Notes: generated by a model not told the origin, from the letters alone. DNA of 64,000 nt from Ignavibacteriaceae bacterium (GCA_013388545.1 JACAFB010000035.1:1-64000); one strand, 5' to 3'. Counted from the stretch's first letter, positions 35,788 to 45,013 are shown. A program made the numbers and translations.

Positions 35788-36913
35788 CAATCGGCTTTTC
35801 TGAATAGATATAATTGATATTCTTTTGTTTCAGATAATTCATTACAAACGAATAGCATTTTTCTTCTCTGCCAATAAATTCAGGAGGGCAGATTCCTTTT
35901 CGTTTAAATTCGTTTTCCAGAACAAGCCTTGCCGCGGCAGCGCAGGTATATCCCGTAGTTCTCGACATTGAAGAAAGATTATTTGCTGTATCGTGCTTGT
36001 CATATAAATCAAATTGTATTTGTTTTTTATCATCACTAATTATTAACCTAAGCACAGTAAAATCTTTTTCATCTTCTTCAAGCTTCCAATGCGAAAAAAG
36101 AATTTTAGAAGTAAGTTCGAGCGGAGAAATTTTATTTCCCGAGACTTCAATCTTTTTTGAATCAAAAAATCCCGCTTGCTTTAACAAATTTATTATTTGA
36201 ATATGTCCGGGAAATCGAAGTGTTTTTTCTTTCATATTCCTGATGTTCATAGTCTTCAGCAAAGACCGGAGACCATCGGTATAAAATGCTTCTAATTTTC
36301 CTGCTTCTCCAAAATCAATTATTTCACTGTCTGAAAGAGGATCTTTCACAACAGTCTTTCCATCCTCAACAAACCTTGCGGGACGAAGATATTCTTCGAT
36401 GACGTCCGATGGGGAAAAAGGCGCTCTGTAATTAAACGGCGGCTTTGGATTTAAAGGTAATCCTCCAACGTAACACTCAAAAGAATTAATTTTCATCTGT
36501 TCGTTATAATAACCGAGAATTATATTGCTCATCCCCGGTGCTACACCGCAGTCAACTATCGCAGTAACATTATTTTTAATTGCCAGCTCATTTAGTTCAA
36601 ACGGATCTTCACCGAAAAAGGAAATATCAACCACGTCTTTTCCTGCTTCTATTACAGCTTCAAGTGTTAAAAATCCCATAAAGCCCGGAACTGCACTGAT
36701 TACAAGATCAAAATCCCTGCACAGAGTTTTTGTTTTTTCCCGATCACTTAAATCCGCTTTTACTATTCTCAGAGGATTTTTTTGCTGAACCTTTTTCAAT
36801 CTTTCCATATCGATGTCTGCAGCGGTAACGTTGTAATCACGGCACAACTCAATTGCAATTGTTTTACCCACTAATCCACAGCCAAGTACAATTATTTTTT
36901 TTATGTTCTTCAT
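35774..36913 (-). CDS. saccharopine dehydrogenase family oxidoreductase
   Basis: The 379-residue enzyme starts with a Rossmann NAD(P) motif GCGLVGKT (G11-G16) and has the saccharopine-dehydrogenase-family centre: ISAVPGFMGFLTLEAVIEAGKDVVDISF, then IVDCGVAPGMSNI. The length and C-terminal LYDKHDTANN pattern suggest a lysine 6-dehydrogenase, carboxynorspermidine or saccharopine-reductase type. It could act in lysine or polyamine metabolism, but the substrate is not settled by the sequence. It is the first gene of a two-gene operon with the DUF6498 membrane gene. Confidence 0.75.
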   Translation of the reverse strand: MKNIKKIIVLGCGLVGKTIAIELCRDYNVTAADIDMERLKKVQQKNPLRIVKADLSDREKTKTLCRDFDLVISAVPGFMGFLTLEAVIEAGKDVVDISFFGEDPFELNELAIKNNVTAIVDCGVAPGMSNIILGYYNEQMKINSFECYVGGLPLNPKPPFNYRAPFSPSDVIEEYLRPARFVEDGKTVVKDPLSDSEIIDFGEAGKLEAFYTDGLRSLLKTMNIRNMKEKTLRFPGHIQIINLLKQAGFFDSKKIEVSGNKISPLELTSKILFSHWKLEEDEKDFTVLRLIISDDKKQIQFDLYDKHDTANNLSSMSRTTGYTCAAAARLVLENEFKRKGICPPEFIGREEKCYSFVMNYLKQKNINYIYSEKPIDVRD

Positions 36914-37350
36914 GATTCTGGTTTTGTTTTACGTGTTAACTCAAGTTTTATTCCAATTGAAAAATTGTAATTCAATTTATTTTCATTTGTCAATATTGTC
37001 AAAACATCATTTTCTTATAATTAAAAAAGTAATTATGGTTAAAATTACCACTATGGTTTATTAACAAAGCTTCTGTCATTAAATAGTGAATACCGATCTG
37101 ATATAGTAATAATTAAATCATTCCTGGATTGAACAAAGCCAGAATTAGTATAGGAATAAATTCCAATACTAATTGTGTGTCTGTGAATAATCCGATCTGT
37201 ATTCACGATCAGCTTTGTTGTATCCGAGTTTTGTTCAACTTGAAAAAGCTCAGACTTTATTTTCGGAAATTGTTGAATACAACATTCTCATTCACGTCGA
37301 AAATGTAAATTGTTGGGTGAGAATTTTAATTTTTATCTAAATCCGGTTTA
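36914..37350. other. intergenic stretch with inverted repeats and a possible gene remnant
   Basis: No intact gene is seen. On the minus strand, 37051-37287 is open for 78 codons without an ATG (protein-like wording such as IKSELFQVEQNSDTTKLIV), and a different frame just upstream reads NSHPTIYIFDVNENVVFNN, as a frameshifted remnant might. Overlapping it are nested inverted repeats: outer 37132-37139 with 37212-37219, a hairpin at 37143-37174 and another at 37183-37206, which together could fold a three-way junction. Confidence 0.35.
37143..37174. repeat. 32-base imperfect palindrome
   Basis: The arms AATTAGTATAGGAAT and ATTCCAATACTAATT pair with one mismatch around a 2-base loop. It is the strongest stem in the gap between the RND permease gene and the saccharopine-dehydrogenase-like gene. 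Confidence 0.55.
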
Positions 37351-40300
37351 TTAAATTCGCGGCGGAATTAATTTATAAACCACCGGGGTTACAATTCTTG
37401 AAAGCAATGTTGAGCTTATTAACCCACCTATTAAAACAATTGCCAGCGGAGAAATCAATGGATTAGTTGAAAGAGCAATAGGAATTAATCCTCCGATTGC
37501 AGTCATTGATGTTAAAATAATAGGAAGAAATCTGACCTCTCCAGCCTCTCTGATTGCTTCTTCAATTGATTTGCCTTTCTGTCTCAGCTGATTTGTAAAA
37601 TCAACCAGCAGAATTGTATTCTTAACTTCTATTCCTGCAAGTGCAATCAGTCCAATCATTGCAACGAATGAAAGAGAATTGTTCGTTATTAATAATGCCA
37701 AAACTGCTCCAACAATTCCAAGAGGAATAACTGATAAAACAATTAAGGTGCTTTTAAAAGTTTTGAACTCTAGTATAAGCACCGCAATAAATAAAAATAT
37801 AGTTACAACTATGACTGAAGAAAATCCCCCAAAAGACTCCTGCCGGGATTCAAGCTCTCCACCCATTTCATAACGATATCCCGGGGGCAAATTTATTCTA
37901 TCCATTTTGTTCATTACCTCTTTAATAACATTATCGTTCAGATAACCTTTTTTTACAAAAGCGCTGAGCGATACCATCCTTGTTTTATTTTGATGATTTA
38001 TAGTCAGAGGAGATGACTCAAGCCTTAAGGATGCAAGCTGTGTAAGAGGAATAGCTGTTCCCTGCATACTATTAACATATAAACCGTTAAATGCATCTAA
38101 TGAATTTTGCTTATCCTTTTCTTTGGTTATTTGAATTTTATAATTATCTCCGTCCTCATCAGTCATTTTCCCGACATCAAATCCGGCAACAGCCAAACGA
38201 ACCGTCCGATCAATATTGATTACAGGCACACCGAGCATTGCCGCTTTTTCTTTATTGATTGCTACCCTGATATCAGATTTCAGATTACTCACGGGATTAT
38301 TAACGTAAATAGTTCCTTCGGTTTTCTTTATCAAATCCTCAACTTTTGCAGCAAGAACTCTCAACGTGTCAAGATTATCTCCAAATATTCTCACCTCAAC
38401 CGGCGCAACAATAGGAGGCCCCTGCTCGAAATTTTTAACCTCAACTTTAGATCCCTCAAAAGGGGTCCACTTATTTCTAAGTTCTTCTATTAATTCAATC
38501 TTCCGTTTAGCGCTGGTGTTTTCATCAAGTTGAACAAATATTTGAGCGTAATCAGTTCGCTCATTTTCGGGAATAACGTTGTAATAAATTTGTGGGTTTC
38601 CCTTTCCAACATTTGTTGCAAAATATTTTATTTCAGGATGCGCTCTTAATTCTGCCTCAATTCTCCTGGCTGTTTGATTTGTATAATCCAATGATGATTG
38701 CAAAGGTGCTGAAATTTCGACAAGAAACTGGGGCTTTTCAGATGGAGGAAACAAACTAAATCCAATTACGGGAATTAGAAATAGCGAGGCAGCGAAAATA
38801 ATAAATGCAATTATTGTGGTCGCAACAGGTTTTGTTAAAGCTTTATCCAAAAGACGTGCGTAACTTTTATGAATCAGGCTCTTCAATCCCCGAAGAAAAA
38901 CATTTCCTTCAGAATTATCTGCACGCTCCTTTAAAATCCTGCTTGCGAGAAAAGGAATTATTGTTAAAGACACAACCATTGATGCAATCACGCTTGTAAT
39001 TACACCCATAGGCAAGCTTCTTATAAAATCACCCGAGGCTTCCGGTAAAAAAACTAATGGAAGAAAGGCAATGACCAGTGTTGCTGTGCATCCAATCACC
39101 GCCAGTGTAATTTGATGTGTTGCTTTTATGGTTGCATCAATGCGTGAATATCCTTCACGCATCCAGCGTTCAATGTTTTCTACAACAACGATGCTGTCAT
39201 CAACAAGCAGTCCAAGGGCAACAACTAAACCAACTATGCTTAACTGGTTTAAAGTAAATCCCATCAAATTCATCAAAATAATCCCGACCGATAGAGAAAG
39301 AGGAATTGAAATCATTACAATCAGAGATGCCCTTCCTCCCAGCGGCAGAAGAGTTATAGCCACAAGAGAAATAGCAATCAAGAAATCTATTCCTAATCCA
39401 CCAAGTCTTTTATTTACATTGTCTGCCTGATCAAAATGATGAACGAGGTCTATGTTCTGCGGCAGTTTAGATTTAAACCTTTCTATTACTGGCAGGTAAA
39501 TTTTCTGAGTGGCAGAAATATTTTCGCCGGGTTTCTGCGCTGCAACAACAAATATTGCCCGGTGTCCGTTTAACCTTGTTATGTGATTTTCTTTTTCAAA
39601 ATCAGCGTATACCTGCGCTATGTCTTTAAGATAAATATTCTTTCCGTTGTAAGAATAGACTATTGTATTTTCAATTTCATCGATGCTTTTATAATTACCG
39701 CTTGTTTGAATATTAAATGTTTTATTGCCAGCATCTACACTTCCTCCGGGAATGTTTAAAGCTTCACTTTGCACTGTCCCGAGAACAGCTTCAAGCGGAA
39801 CTCGCATCATGGCCATTTTATCAGATTGTAACTCAATGCGAACTACCTTTTCCGGTAAACCATGAATCTCAACATTTTTAAGCTGCGGAAGCTGCTCTAA
39901 ATCTTCTTTTAAATATTCAGCATATTTTTTCAATTTATCATAAGATGCATTTTCTGAAATCAGTGCTGCCTGAATTACATTTACGTTGGATGGCAGCCAT
40001 TTCTTAATTTCAATACTGTAAATATCCGGAGGTAATTCATTACGCATATTATTGACCTCGCGAACAACTTCCTGATATTTCGAATCAACATCGTACTCGT
40101 GTTTGTACTGTGCAAACATAACCACCAGGCCATCACTAATGCTGCTGTTTACTTTTTTAATTCCTTCGAGCGCAGTAAGTTTTGCCTCCAGAGGATCTAC
40201 CACAAGGTCTTCCATGTCTTTAGGACTCGTGCCCGGATAAATAATAATTATCGGGAATTCCGGCGAGCTTAGTTCCGGATCTTCAGAGCGGGGCATATTC

Positions 40301-40389
40301 AAAATCGTTGTCACCCCCAGAGCAATTACCATTATAAAGATAATTAGTGTGAATTGATAATTTTTTACTGCATATTCTGAAATCTTCAT
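37351..40389 (-). CDS. RND efflux transporter permease
   Basis: The 1012-residue inner-membrane pump (ATG at 40389; an in-frame GTG nine bases upstream also opens the frame) has the HAE/AcrB-family layout: TM1 at the N-terminus, two large periplasmic loops and 12 TM segments. The PGTSPKDMEDLVVDPLE start and the TM4 proton-relay acidic pair in VALGLLVDDSIVVVENIE are visible. The second half repeats the pattern (TFLFIAVLILEFKTFKSTLIV). It exports drugs, metals or lipids by proton antiport. It is the last gene of the tolC-adaptor-permease operon. Confidence 0.92.
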   Translation of the reverse strand: MKISEYAVKNYQFTLIIFIMVIALGVTTILNMPRSEDPELSSPEFPIIIIYPGTSPKDMEDLVVDPLEAKLTALEGIKKVNSSISDGLVVMFAQYKHEYDVDSKYQEVVREVNNMRNELPPDIYSIEIKKWLPSNVNVIQAALISENASYDKLKKYAEYLKEDLEQLPQLKNVEIHGLPEKVVRIELQSDKMAMMRVPLEAVLGTVQSEALNIPGGSVDAGNKTFNIQTSGNYKSIDEIENTIVYSYNGKNIYLKDIAQVYADFEKENHITRLNGHRAIFVVAAQKPGENISATQKIYLPVIERFKSKLPQNIDLVHHFDQADNVNKRLGGLGIDFLIAISLVAITLLPLGGRASLIVMISIPLSLSVGIILMNLMGFTLNQLSIVGLVVALGLLVDDSIVVVENIERWMREGYSRIDATIKATHQITLAVIGCTATLVIAFLPLVFLPEASGDFIRSLPMGVITSVIASMVVSLTIIPFLASRILKERADNSEGNVFLRGLKSLIHKSYARLLDKALTKPVATTIIAFIIFAASLFLIPVIGFSLFPPSEKPQFLVEISAPLQSSLDYTNQTARRIEAELRAHPEIKYFATNVGKGNPQIYYNVIPENERTDYAQIFVQLDENTSAKRKIELIEELRNKWTPFEGSKVEVKNFEQGPPIVAPVEVRIFGDNLDTLRVLAAKVEDLIKKTEGTIYVNNPVSNLKSDIRVAINKEKAAMLGVPVINIDRTVRLAVAGFDVGKMTDEDGDNYKIQITKEKDKQNSLDAFNGLYVNSMQGTAIPLTQLASLRLESSPLTINHQNKTRMVSLSAFVKKGYLNDNVIKEVMNKMDRINLPPGYRYEMGGELESRQESFGGFSSVIVVTIFLFIAVLILEFKTFKSTLIVLSVIPLGIVGAVLALLITNNSLSFVAMIGLIALAGIEVKNTILLVDFTNQLRQKGKSIEEAIREAGEVRFLPIILTSMTAIGGLIPIALSTNPLISPLAIVLIGGLISSTLLSRIVTPVVYKLIPPRI

Positions 40390-40398
40390 GTCAAACAC

Positions 40399-41442
40399 CT
40401 ATTCAACTATTTTAATTTTGGAATTATCATTCAGATAAGCATTGCCGCTTATGATCAGCGATTTTGCATTTTCTAATCCGCTGCTTATAAAAACTGAATT
40501 CTTATCAATGTCTGTTATATTAATTTTTATCTTTTTAGCAGTAGTGTTGTCGTTAGTTATAAAAACATACCCTGTATTTCCATCAGCATCCAGAATAGCA
40601 TCAAATGGAATTATCCACGTCAATAGTTTTTTATTAAGCACTATTTCTGCTTTACCAAACAATCCACTGGTAATCTTATTATTTACTGAGCCAGTTAGCT
40701 TTAAATCAACTGACAAAGTTCCGGTGTATGGATCAACGCCCTCAGATTTCCTGAAGACTGTTGCAGAAAATTTTTCTCCCGGATAAGCATCTATTTCAAC
40801 TTCGGCGTTATCGTTTAAATTAATAGCCGCCCATTCTTTTTCGCTAACGCTTATTTTAAGAATCCAATTTCCTTTTCCCGCCCCGTTTGTTTGAATCACC
40901 GGTGTCCCTCCTTCAACTAACTGACCTTCGTTGACAAACCTCTTTAATACAAATCCATTATCCAGGGCACGAATTTCAGAATACTTCCTGTTGAACTCGG
41001 CAACAGTTAACTGTTTTTCAGCAACATCAAGAGCGGTTTTTGAATTTTCAAATTGTTCCAGCGTAGCAACGCTATCTTTATAAAGATTATAAACCCGGTT
41101 ATAATCACGTAAAGCTTTTTCATAACCAATTTTTGCCTGCTGAACCCTTGCTTCTATTTCTCCAAGATCAAGTGTTGCCAGGAGCTGTCCTTTTCTTATT
41201 GCATCTCCATCCTTTACGTAAATTCTGTTTATCACACCTCCTGTTTTAAAAGAAAGAATAGTTTCATCATCTGTTGTAAACTGACCTGATGCAGTTATTG
41301 ACCTCTGCAGATTCGTTTTTTCAAGCGCGACTACTTTAACCGGAACTACTTCCTTATCCACAGGTTTATCTTTCTCGCCACCACCGCAGGCACTAAGAAA
41401 AAAACCAAAAGTTAACGTGATAAATAACATTATGTTTTTCAT
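40399..41442 (-). CDS. RND efflux periplasmic adaptor (membrane fusion protein)
   Basis: The 347-residue lipoprotein (lipobox LSAC, Cys19) links the outer-membrane channel and the inner-membrane pump. The start at 41442 is chosen because AAGGAGGTGA lies just before the ATG; a start 17 codons upstream overlaps tolC. The domain order is barrel-sandwich half GGVINRIYVKDGDAIRKGQLLATLD, an alpha-hairpin coiled coil to about residue 150, the returning sandwich half DNGFVLKRFVNEGQLVEGG and the beta-barrel and membrane-proximal end. The specificity of the pump is unknown. Confidence 0.9.
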   Translation of the reverse strand: MKNIMLFITLTFGFFLSACGGGEKDKPVDKEVVPVKVVALEKTNLQRSITASGQFTTDDETILSFKTGGVINRIYVKDGDAIRKGQLLATLDLGEIEARVQQAKIGYEKALRDYNRVYNLYKDSVATLEQFENSKTALDVAEKQLTVAEFNRKYSEIRALDNGFVLKRFVNEGQLVEGGTPVIQTNGAGKGNWILKISVSEKEWAAINLNDNAEVEIDAYPGEKFSATVFRKSEGVDPYTGTLSVDLKLTGSVNNKITSGLFGKAEIVLNKKLLTWIIPFDAILDADGNTGYVFITNDNTTAKKIKINITDIDKNSVFISSGLENAKSLIISGNAYLNDNSKIKIVE

Positions 41443-41452
41443 ATTCACCTCC

Positions 41453-42841
41453 TTATTCAAAATATATATTTGATAAAACTGTTTCGCGTTCATAGTTAGC
41501 TCTTGCTATGTGAACTTTTAACTTGTTAATATTAACCAGAATCTGTGTTGTTGTAAGCTGATTACGTGCATCAATTGTTTCGATAAATGAATTAATACCC
41601 TCCTGATAACCCTTGTTAATAAGGCCGTAATAACCTTGTGCAGCTTTAAGTTGTTTAAGAGATGACTCATAATTTTGCAGGGAGTTTTCTAATTCGTTTC
41701 TCGCTGTCTGAATTGAAAGGTCGATAGCGTTGTTTATTTTTTTAAGCTCCAGCTCGGCGTTCCTTAACTCCAGCTCTGCCATTTCAACTTTATTGCTGTT
41801 ACGAAATCCCTCGAAGACGGGAAAGTCAAGCTGAAAACCAAAGAGGTAATAGCGCGAATCTTTATCAAAATTCCATCTTGTATCCTGTGCCCCCAGGTCA
41901 ACGAAACCGCTTATCTTTGGAATCCAGTAGAGCTTATTCATACTTAACACAGATTTATTTATTTCCACGCTGCTGGTAAGTATTTTCAGCTCTTCGCGGG
42001 AGTTGGTGGAAAAAAACTTTGGATGTATTTCTAAGTCAATTGTGTCGCTGAGATCTACGATTACCGAGTCATCCAGGTTGCGGTTTAATAGAAAGTTGAA
42101 ATATTTTTTCGCACTTTTCGATTTTTTTTCTGCTTCATTCAATAAAGAATTGATATTTTCAATTTCACTTTCTGACCGCAAAATATAAACCGGCAATCCC
42201 GCACCATTCTTAACCAAAGTTTCATTAACTCTTTTTCCTTCTTTGGCAAGACCGAGTGATGATTGATAAATTTTTATTGCCTCTAATGAACTAAGATAAT
42301 TATAGTAAGCAACTTTTATTTCTTTTATCAACTCTCTTTTGTATAAATCAATTTCATATTCCTTAATCTGTAACTGAGAGCTTTCTATTTCCCGGTTGAA
42401 TATTATATCTGTGTTCAGTATCGGCATTGATGTTCTCAGGTGGAAATCATAAAACTGATTTGGGAAGAGATTTTCTTTAACATTTTGAATTTGAGGAAAA
42501 GTATTTGTCCCAGTCAACTGGTTCAAAGTCTGGTAAACAGGATTCATTAAATCCCCCACGGGAATATCGATGCTTCGCCCGCCATCTCCACTGGTATAAC
42601 TTGCCTGTAGTTCAATTGATGGAAAGAATAAACTTGTCGCAGACCTTAATGAATAAAGTGCTTTTTCATATGAAACATTCTTTTGCTGCAGAGTAATATT
42701 GTTCTTCAGACCTTCGCGAATGTATTGCTCCAGCACGTTATCCGGTTGTGCTAATCCAACAGCACTGAATGTGGAAAGGAAAAAGATTACTATTTTCAGA
42801 CTAATTAGTTTTTTCATTTTGGTTTTTATTTTGTTGATCAT
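41453..42841 (-). CDS. TolC-family outer-membrane efflux channel
   Basis: The 462-residue protein has a signal peptide and the TolC duplicated layout: two structural repeats, each of long alpha-helices and a pair of beta strands. Coiled-coil helix blocks (RELIKEIKVAYYNYLSSLEAIKIYQ and LELRNAELELKKINNAIDLSIQTARNELENSL) are clear. It forms the outer-membrane exit duct for the pump encoded downstream. A 13-bp palindrome shared with the tetR promoter lies 12-24 bases upstream, so repression by that TetR is likely (inference). Confidence 0.9.
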   Translation of the reverse strand: MINKIKTKMKKLISLKIVIFFLSTFSAVGLAQPDNVLEQYIREGLKNNITLQQKNVSYEKALYSLRSATSLFFPSIELQASYTSGDGGRSIDIPVGDLMNPVYQTLNQLTGTNTFPQIQNVKENLFPNQFYDFHLRTSMPILNTDIIFNREIESSQLQIKEYEIDLYKRELIKEIKVAYYNYLSSLEAIKIYQSSLGLAKEGKRVNETLVKNGAGLPVYILRSESEIENINSLLNEAEKKSKSAKKYFNFLLNRNLDDSVIVDLSDTIDLEIHPKFFSTNSREELKILTSSVEINKSVLSMNKLYWIPKISGFVDLGAQDTRWNFDKDSRYYLFGFQLDFPVFEGFRNSNKVEMAELELRNAELELKKINNAIDLSIQTARNELENSLQNYESSLKQLKAAQGYYGLINKGYQEGINSFIETIDARNQLTTTQILVNINKLKVHIARANYERETVLSNIYFE

Positions 42842-42852
42842 AATTTACTTAA

Positions 42853-42865
42853 TAAACAATGTTTA
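42853..42865. promoter_or_regulatory. putative TetR operator upstream of tolC
   Basis: TAAACA-A-TGTTTA is a perfect palindrome with a one-base centre. It lies just upstream of the tolC start and matches the site at 43505-43517, differing only at the centre base. Two equal sites, one before the pump operon and one before its tetR, fit binding by the adjacent TetR protein. Confidence 0.65.
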
Positions 42866-42883
42866 GCAATCAGTTAAAATTTT

Positions 42884-43486
42884 TTAATAGGCCCGTTTCA
42901 TAAAGTGCAATGCTCCACTTATAATCTCTTTAATATGTTCCGAAGGCAGCATTCTCAACCTATCTCTCACATACAGGGAAGCAATACCATGAACAAAAGA
43001 CCAGAGGGAAAACGCTGCTATTTCAACGTGAATATCTTTAAAGTAACCCGCTTCCATTGCTTGCCTGATATTTAGTTTTAATAGATCATAAGTTCTTTCC
43101 CCTTCTTCCCAATGTGCAGATTTTTGAATTTCTTTAGCCGGAGTTCTGGAGATAAACATAACATCATAATATTCTGGATATTCAATCGCAAACTGCACAT
43201 AGGCTTCGCCGTGTGCAACTAATCTATCAATTGGATCTTTAATATGCTGAATCTCCAGCTGCTTCTTATAAAACTCTGCAAAGCCACGGTTGTGTAAATC
43301 AAAAAATATTTCACCCTTATCTTTATAATAAAGATAAATTGTTCCGACACTATATTCGATCTTATCTGCAATATTTCTCATTGTTACGTTTTCATAACCC
43401 TGTTCTGAAAACAGTGTGAGAGCTGCTGAGAGAATAGCGTCCCTCATTTCAGATTTTTGTCTTTCTTTTCGTTCTTTTATTCCCAT
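42884..43486 (-). CDS. TetR/AcrR-family transcriptional regulator
   Basis: The 200-residue protein (ATG at 43486; a longer in-frame start would cover the operator) has the TetR N-terminal helix-turn-helix: RDAILSAALTLFSEQGYENVTMRNIADKIEYSVGTIYLYYKDKGEIF. The C-terminal helical half (residues 65-200) should bind the ligand. It lies directly upstream of and in the same direction as the efflux operon, with a gap of about 40 bases. It is probably the local repressor of that operon, and of itself through the matching palindrome at 43505; the inducer is unknown. Confidence 0.85.
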   Translation of the reverse strand: MGIKERKERQKSEMRDAILSAALTLFSEQGYENVTMRNIADKIEYSVGTIYLYYKDKGEIFFDLHNRGFAEFYKKQLEIQHIKDPIDRLVAHGEAYVQFAIEYPEYYDVMFISRTPAKEIQKSAHWEEGERTYDLLKLNIRQAMEAGYFKDIHVEIAAFSLWSFVHGIASLYVRDRLRMLPSEHIKEIISGALHFMKRAY

Positions 43487-43504
43487 AAATCCCAATATAA
43501 ATAC

Positions 43505-43517
43505 TAAACACTGTTTA
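43505..43517. promoter_or_regulatory. putative TetR operator upstream of tetR
   Basis: TAAACA-C-TGTTTA has the same palindromic arms as the site at 42853-42865. It lies 19-31 bases upstream of the tetR ATG, in the divergent gap between tetR and crtB. Confidence 0.65.
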
Positions 43518-43593
43518 TTTTCTAACGCTAATTTAGAAAATATAAGGCTGTTTGTCAATGCTTTCAAATATTTTTTTATTAATTAAACTTTTT

Positions 43594-43608
43594 AACAATC
43601 AAATTGTT
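43594..43608. promoter_or_regulatory. inverted repeat near the crtB promoter
   Basis: AACAAT-CAA-ATTGTT is a 6-bp inverted repeat 31 bases upstream of crtB, sharing the TAAACAAT half-site wording with the tetR operators on the opposite strand. Whether it is a TetR site for the carotenoid genes is open. Confidence 0.35.
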
Positions 43609-43638
43609 TAGCTTAATAACAAATCCAAGGAAAAATCA

Positions 43639-44538
43639 ATGAGCTTAAATGACCACTCGATTAAATTGGCTTTGAATTATGCTAAGCTTCAGACAAAGCA
43701 TTATTCAAAAAGTTTTTTCCTTTCAGCTAGTCTCTTGCCGAAAGAAAAAAGATGGGATACTTTCGCGCTTTATAACTTTTGCAGATATGCCGATAATATA
43801 ATTGATAAACCCAGAAATCGATCGGTTGAAGAGTTAAAAATGGAAATTGATCATTTGGCAAAAGAAATCGAGACAGCTTATAAATACGGCGAGTCAGAGC
43901 ATCCTGTAGTAAAATCTTTTGCTCTTATAGCAAGAAAGTATCAAATTCCTATCAAATATCCCCTGGAGCTTCTTGAAGGGGTGAAAATGGACCTTACCAT
44001 AAGAAGGTATGATTCTTTTAATGATCTGTATTTATTCTGTTATAGGGTTGCCGGAGTGGTTGGAATAATGATGACATATGTTCTCGGCTTTTCGGACAAG
44101 CGAGCATTATATTTCGCAGAGAAGCTGGGCATTGCTATGCAGCTCACAAATATTCTCCGCGATATTAAAGAAGATAAAAACATGGGAAGAATATATTTGC
44201 CGGCAGAAGAGCTTACTAAGTTTAATCTTACTTATGAGGATATTGAGAATGAGGTTTTCAACAAAAGAGTTCAAAACCTGATCAGCTTTCAGATTATTCG
44301 CGCAAATCAATACTACAAAGAATCTCAGGAGGGTGTTAAATACCTTAATATGAAAACCCAGTTTGCTATCACTTCTGCAAGTAAAATTTATCAAAGCATT
44401 TTGCTAAAACTAGAAGCAAGGAATCATAATCCTTTTGTAGGAAGGGTATTTGTCCGGCTGAGAGAAAAGCTGGTTATACTGATTCAAGAGCTATTTAAAA
44501 CACGTTTTTGGAATCCGGTAACAACATTATTTACATAA
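43639..44538 (+). CDS. crtB: phytoene/squalene synthase
   Basis: The enzyme joins two geranylgeranyl-diphosphates to phytoene (or two farnesyl-diphosphates to squalene). In 299 residues it has the first aspartate motif CRYADNIID (Asp52 and Asp56), the second LTNILRDIKEDKNMGRIYLP (Asp175 and Asp179) and the substrate-pocket RVAGVVG. The context (phytoene desaturase and carotenoid oxygenase downstream) favours phytoene synthase. The ATG follows AAGGAAAAATCA. It starts the plus-strand cluster that runs to the TonB receptor. Confidence 0.88.
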   Translation: MSLNDHSIKLALNYAKLQTKHYSKSFFLSASLLPKEKRWDTFALYNFCRYADNIIDKPRNRSVEELKMEIDHLAKEIETAYKYGESEHPVVKSFALIARKYQIPIKYPLELLEGVKMDLTIRRYDSFNDLYLFCYRVAGVVGIMMTYVLGFSDKRALYFAEKLGIAMQLTNILRDIKEDKNMGRIYLPAEELTKFNLTYEDIENEVFNKRVQNLISFQIIRANQYYKESQEGVKYLNMKTQFAITSASKIYQSILLKLEARNHNPFVGRVFVRLREKLVILIQELFKTRFWNPVTTLFT

Positions 44539-44548
44539 TTATATTAAC

Positions 44549-45013
44549 TTGAAAAATTTATTTCTTATAATACTTTTTATGGCTGTTTCAAGCCCGGGCT
44601 TTCTGAAATACACTCCCGCCCAATCAAACAACAGCAAAGAGAAACTCGGGACCCTGATAATTGAAATCAATAAGATTGAAAACTCAAAGGGTTCGATTCA
44701 ATTGTCGCTTTTTAAGTCGAGCGAAGGATTCCCAGATGAATATAAAAAATCATTCAGATATTTAACGGTGCCATCGGTAACTGGTTTGAATAAAATTGAA
44801 ATGAAAGACATTCCTTTCGGCAATTACGCGCTGGCGGTTCTGCACGATGAGAATAACGACTTTGAACTAGAGACTAATTTCCTGGGCATACCAACTGAAG
44901 GCTATGGATTTTCAAATAACGTCAAAGGATTGTTTGGGCCTCCCGATTATAACGAGGCTGCGTTTAAATTCAATGAAAGTTCTAAAATCCTTAAAATAAT
45001 TTTGAATTATTGA
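44549..45013 (+). CDS. DUF2141 protein, exported
   Basis: The 154-residue protein has a TTG start, a signal peptide (to about residue 24) and a compact beta-rich domain with the DUF2141 pattern: IEINKIENSKGSIQLSLFKSSEGFP, IPFGNYALAVLHDENNDFELETNFLGIPTEGYGFSNN. It has no catalytic residues. Members of this family occur near carotenoid genes in Bacteroidota in my experience; function is unknown. It lies 10 bases after crtB and 70 before crtI, so it is probably part of the same transcript. Confidence 0.75.
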   Translation: MKNLFLIILFMAVSSPGFLKYTPAQSNNSKEKLGTLIIEINKIENSKGSIQLSLFKSSEGFPDEYKKSFRYLTVPSVTGLNKIEMKDIPFGNYALAVLHDENNDFELETNFLGIPTEGYGFSNNVKGLFGPPDYNEAAFKFNESSKILKIILNY

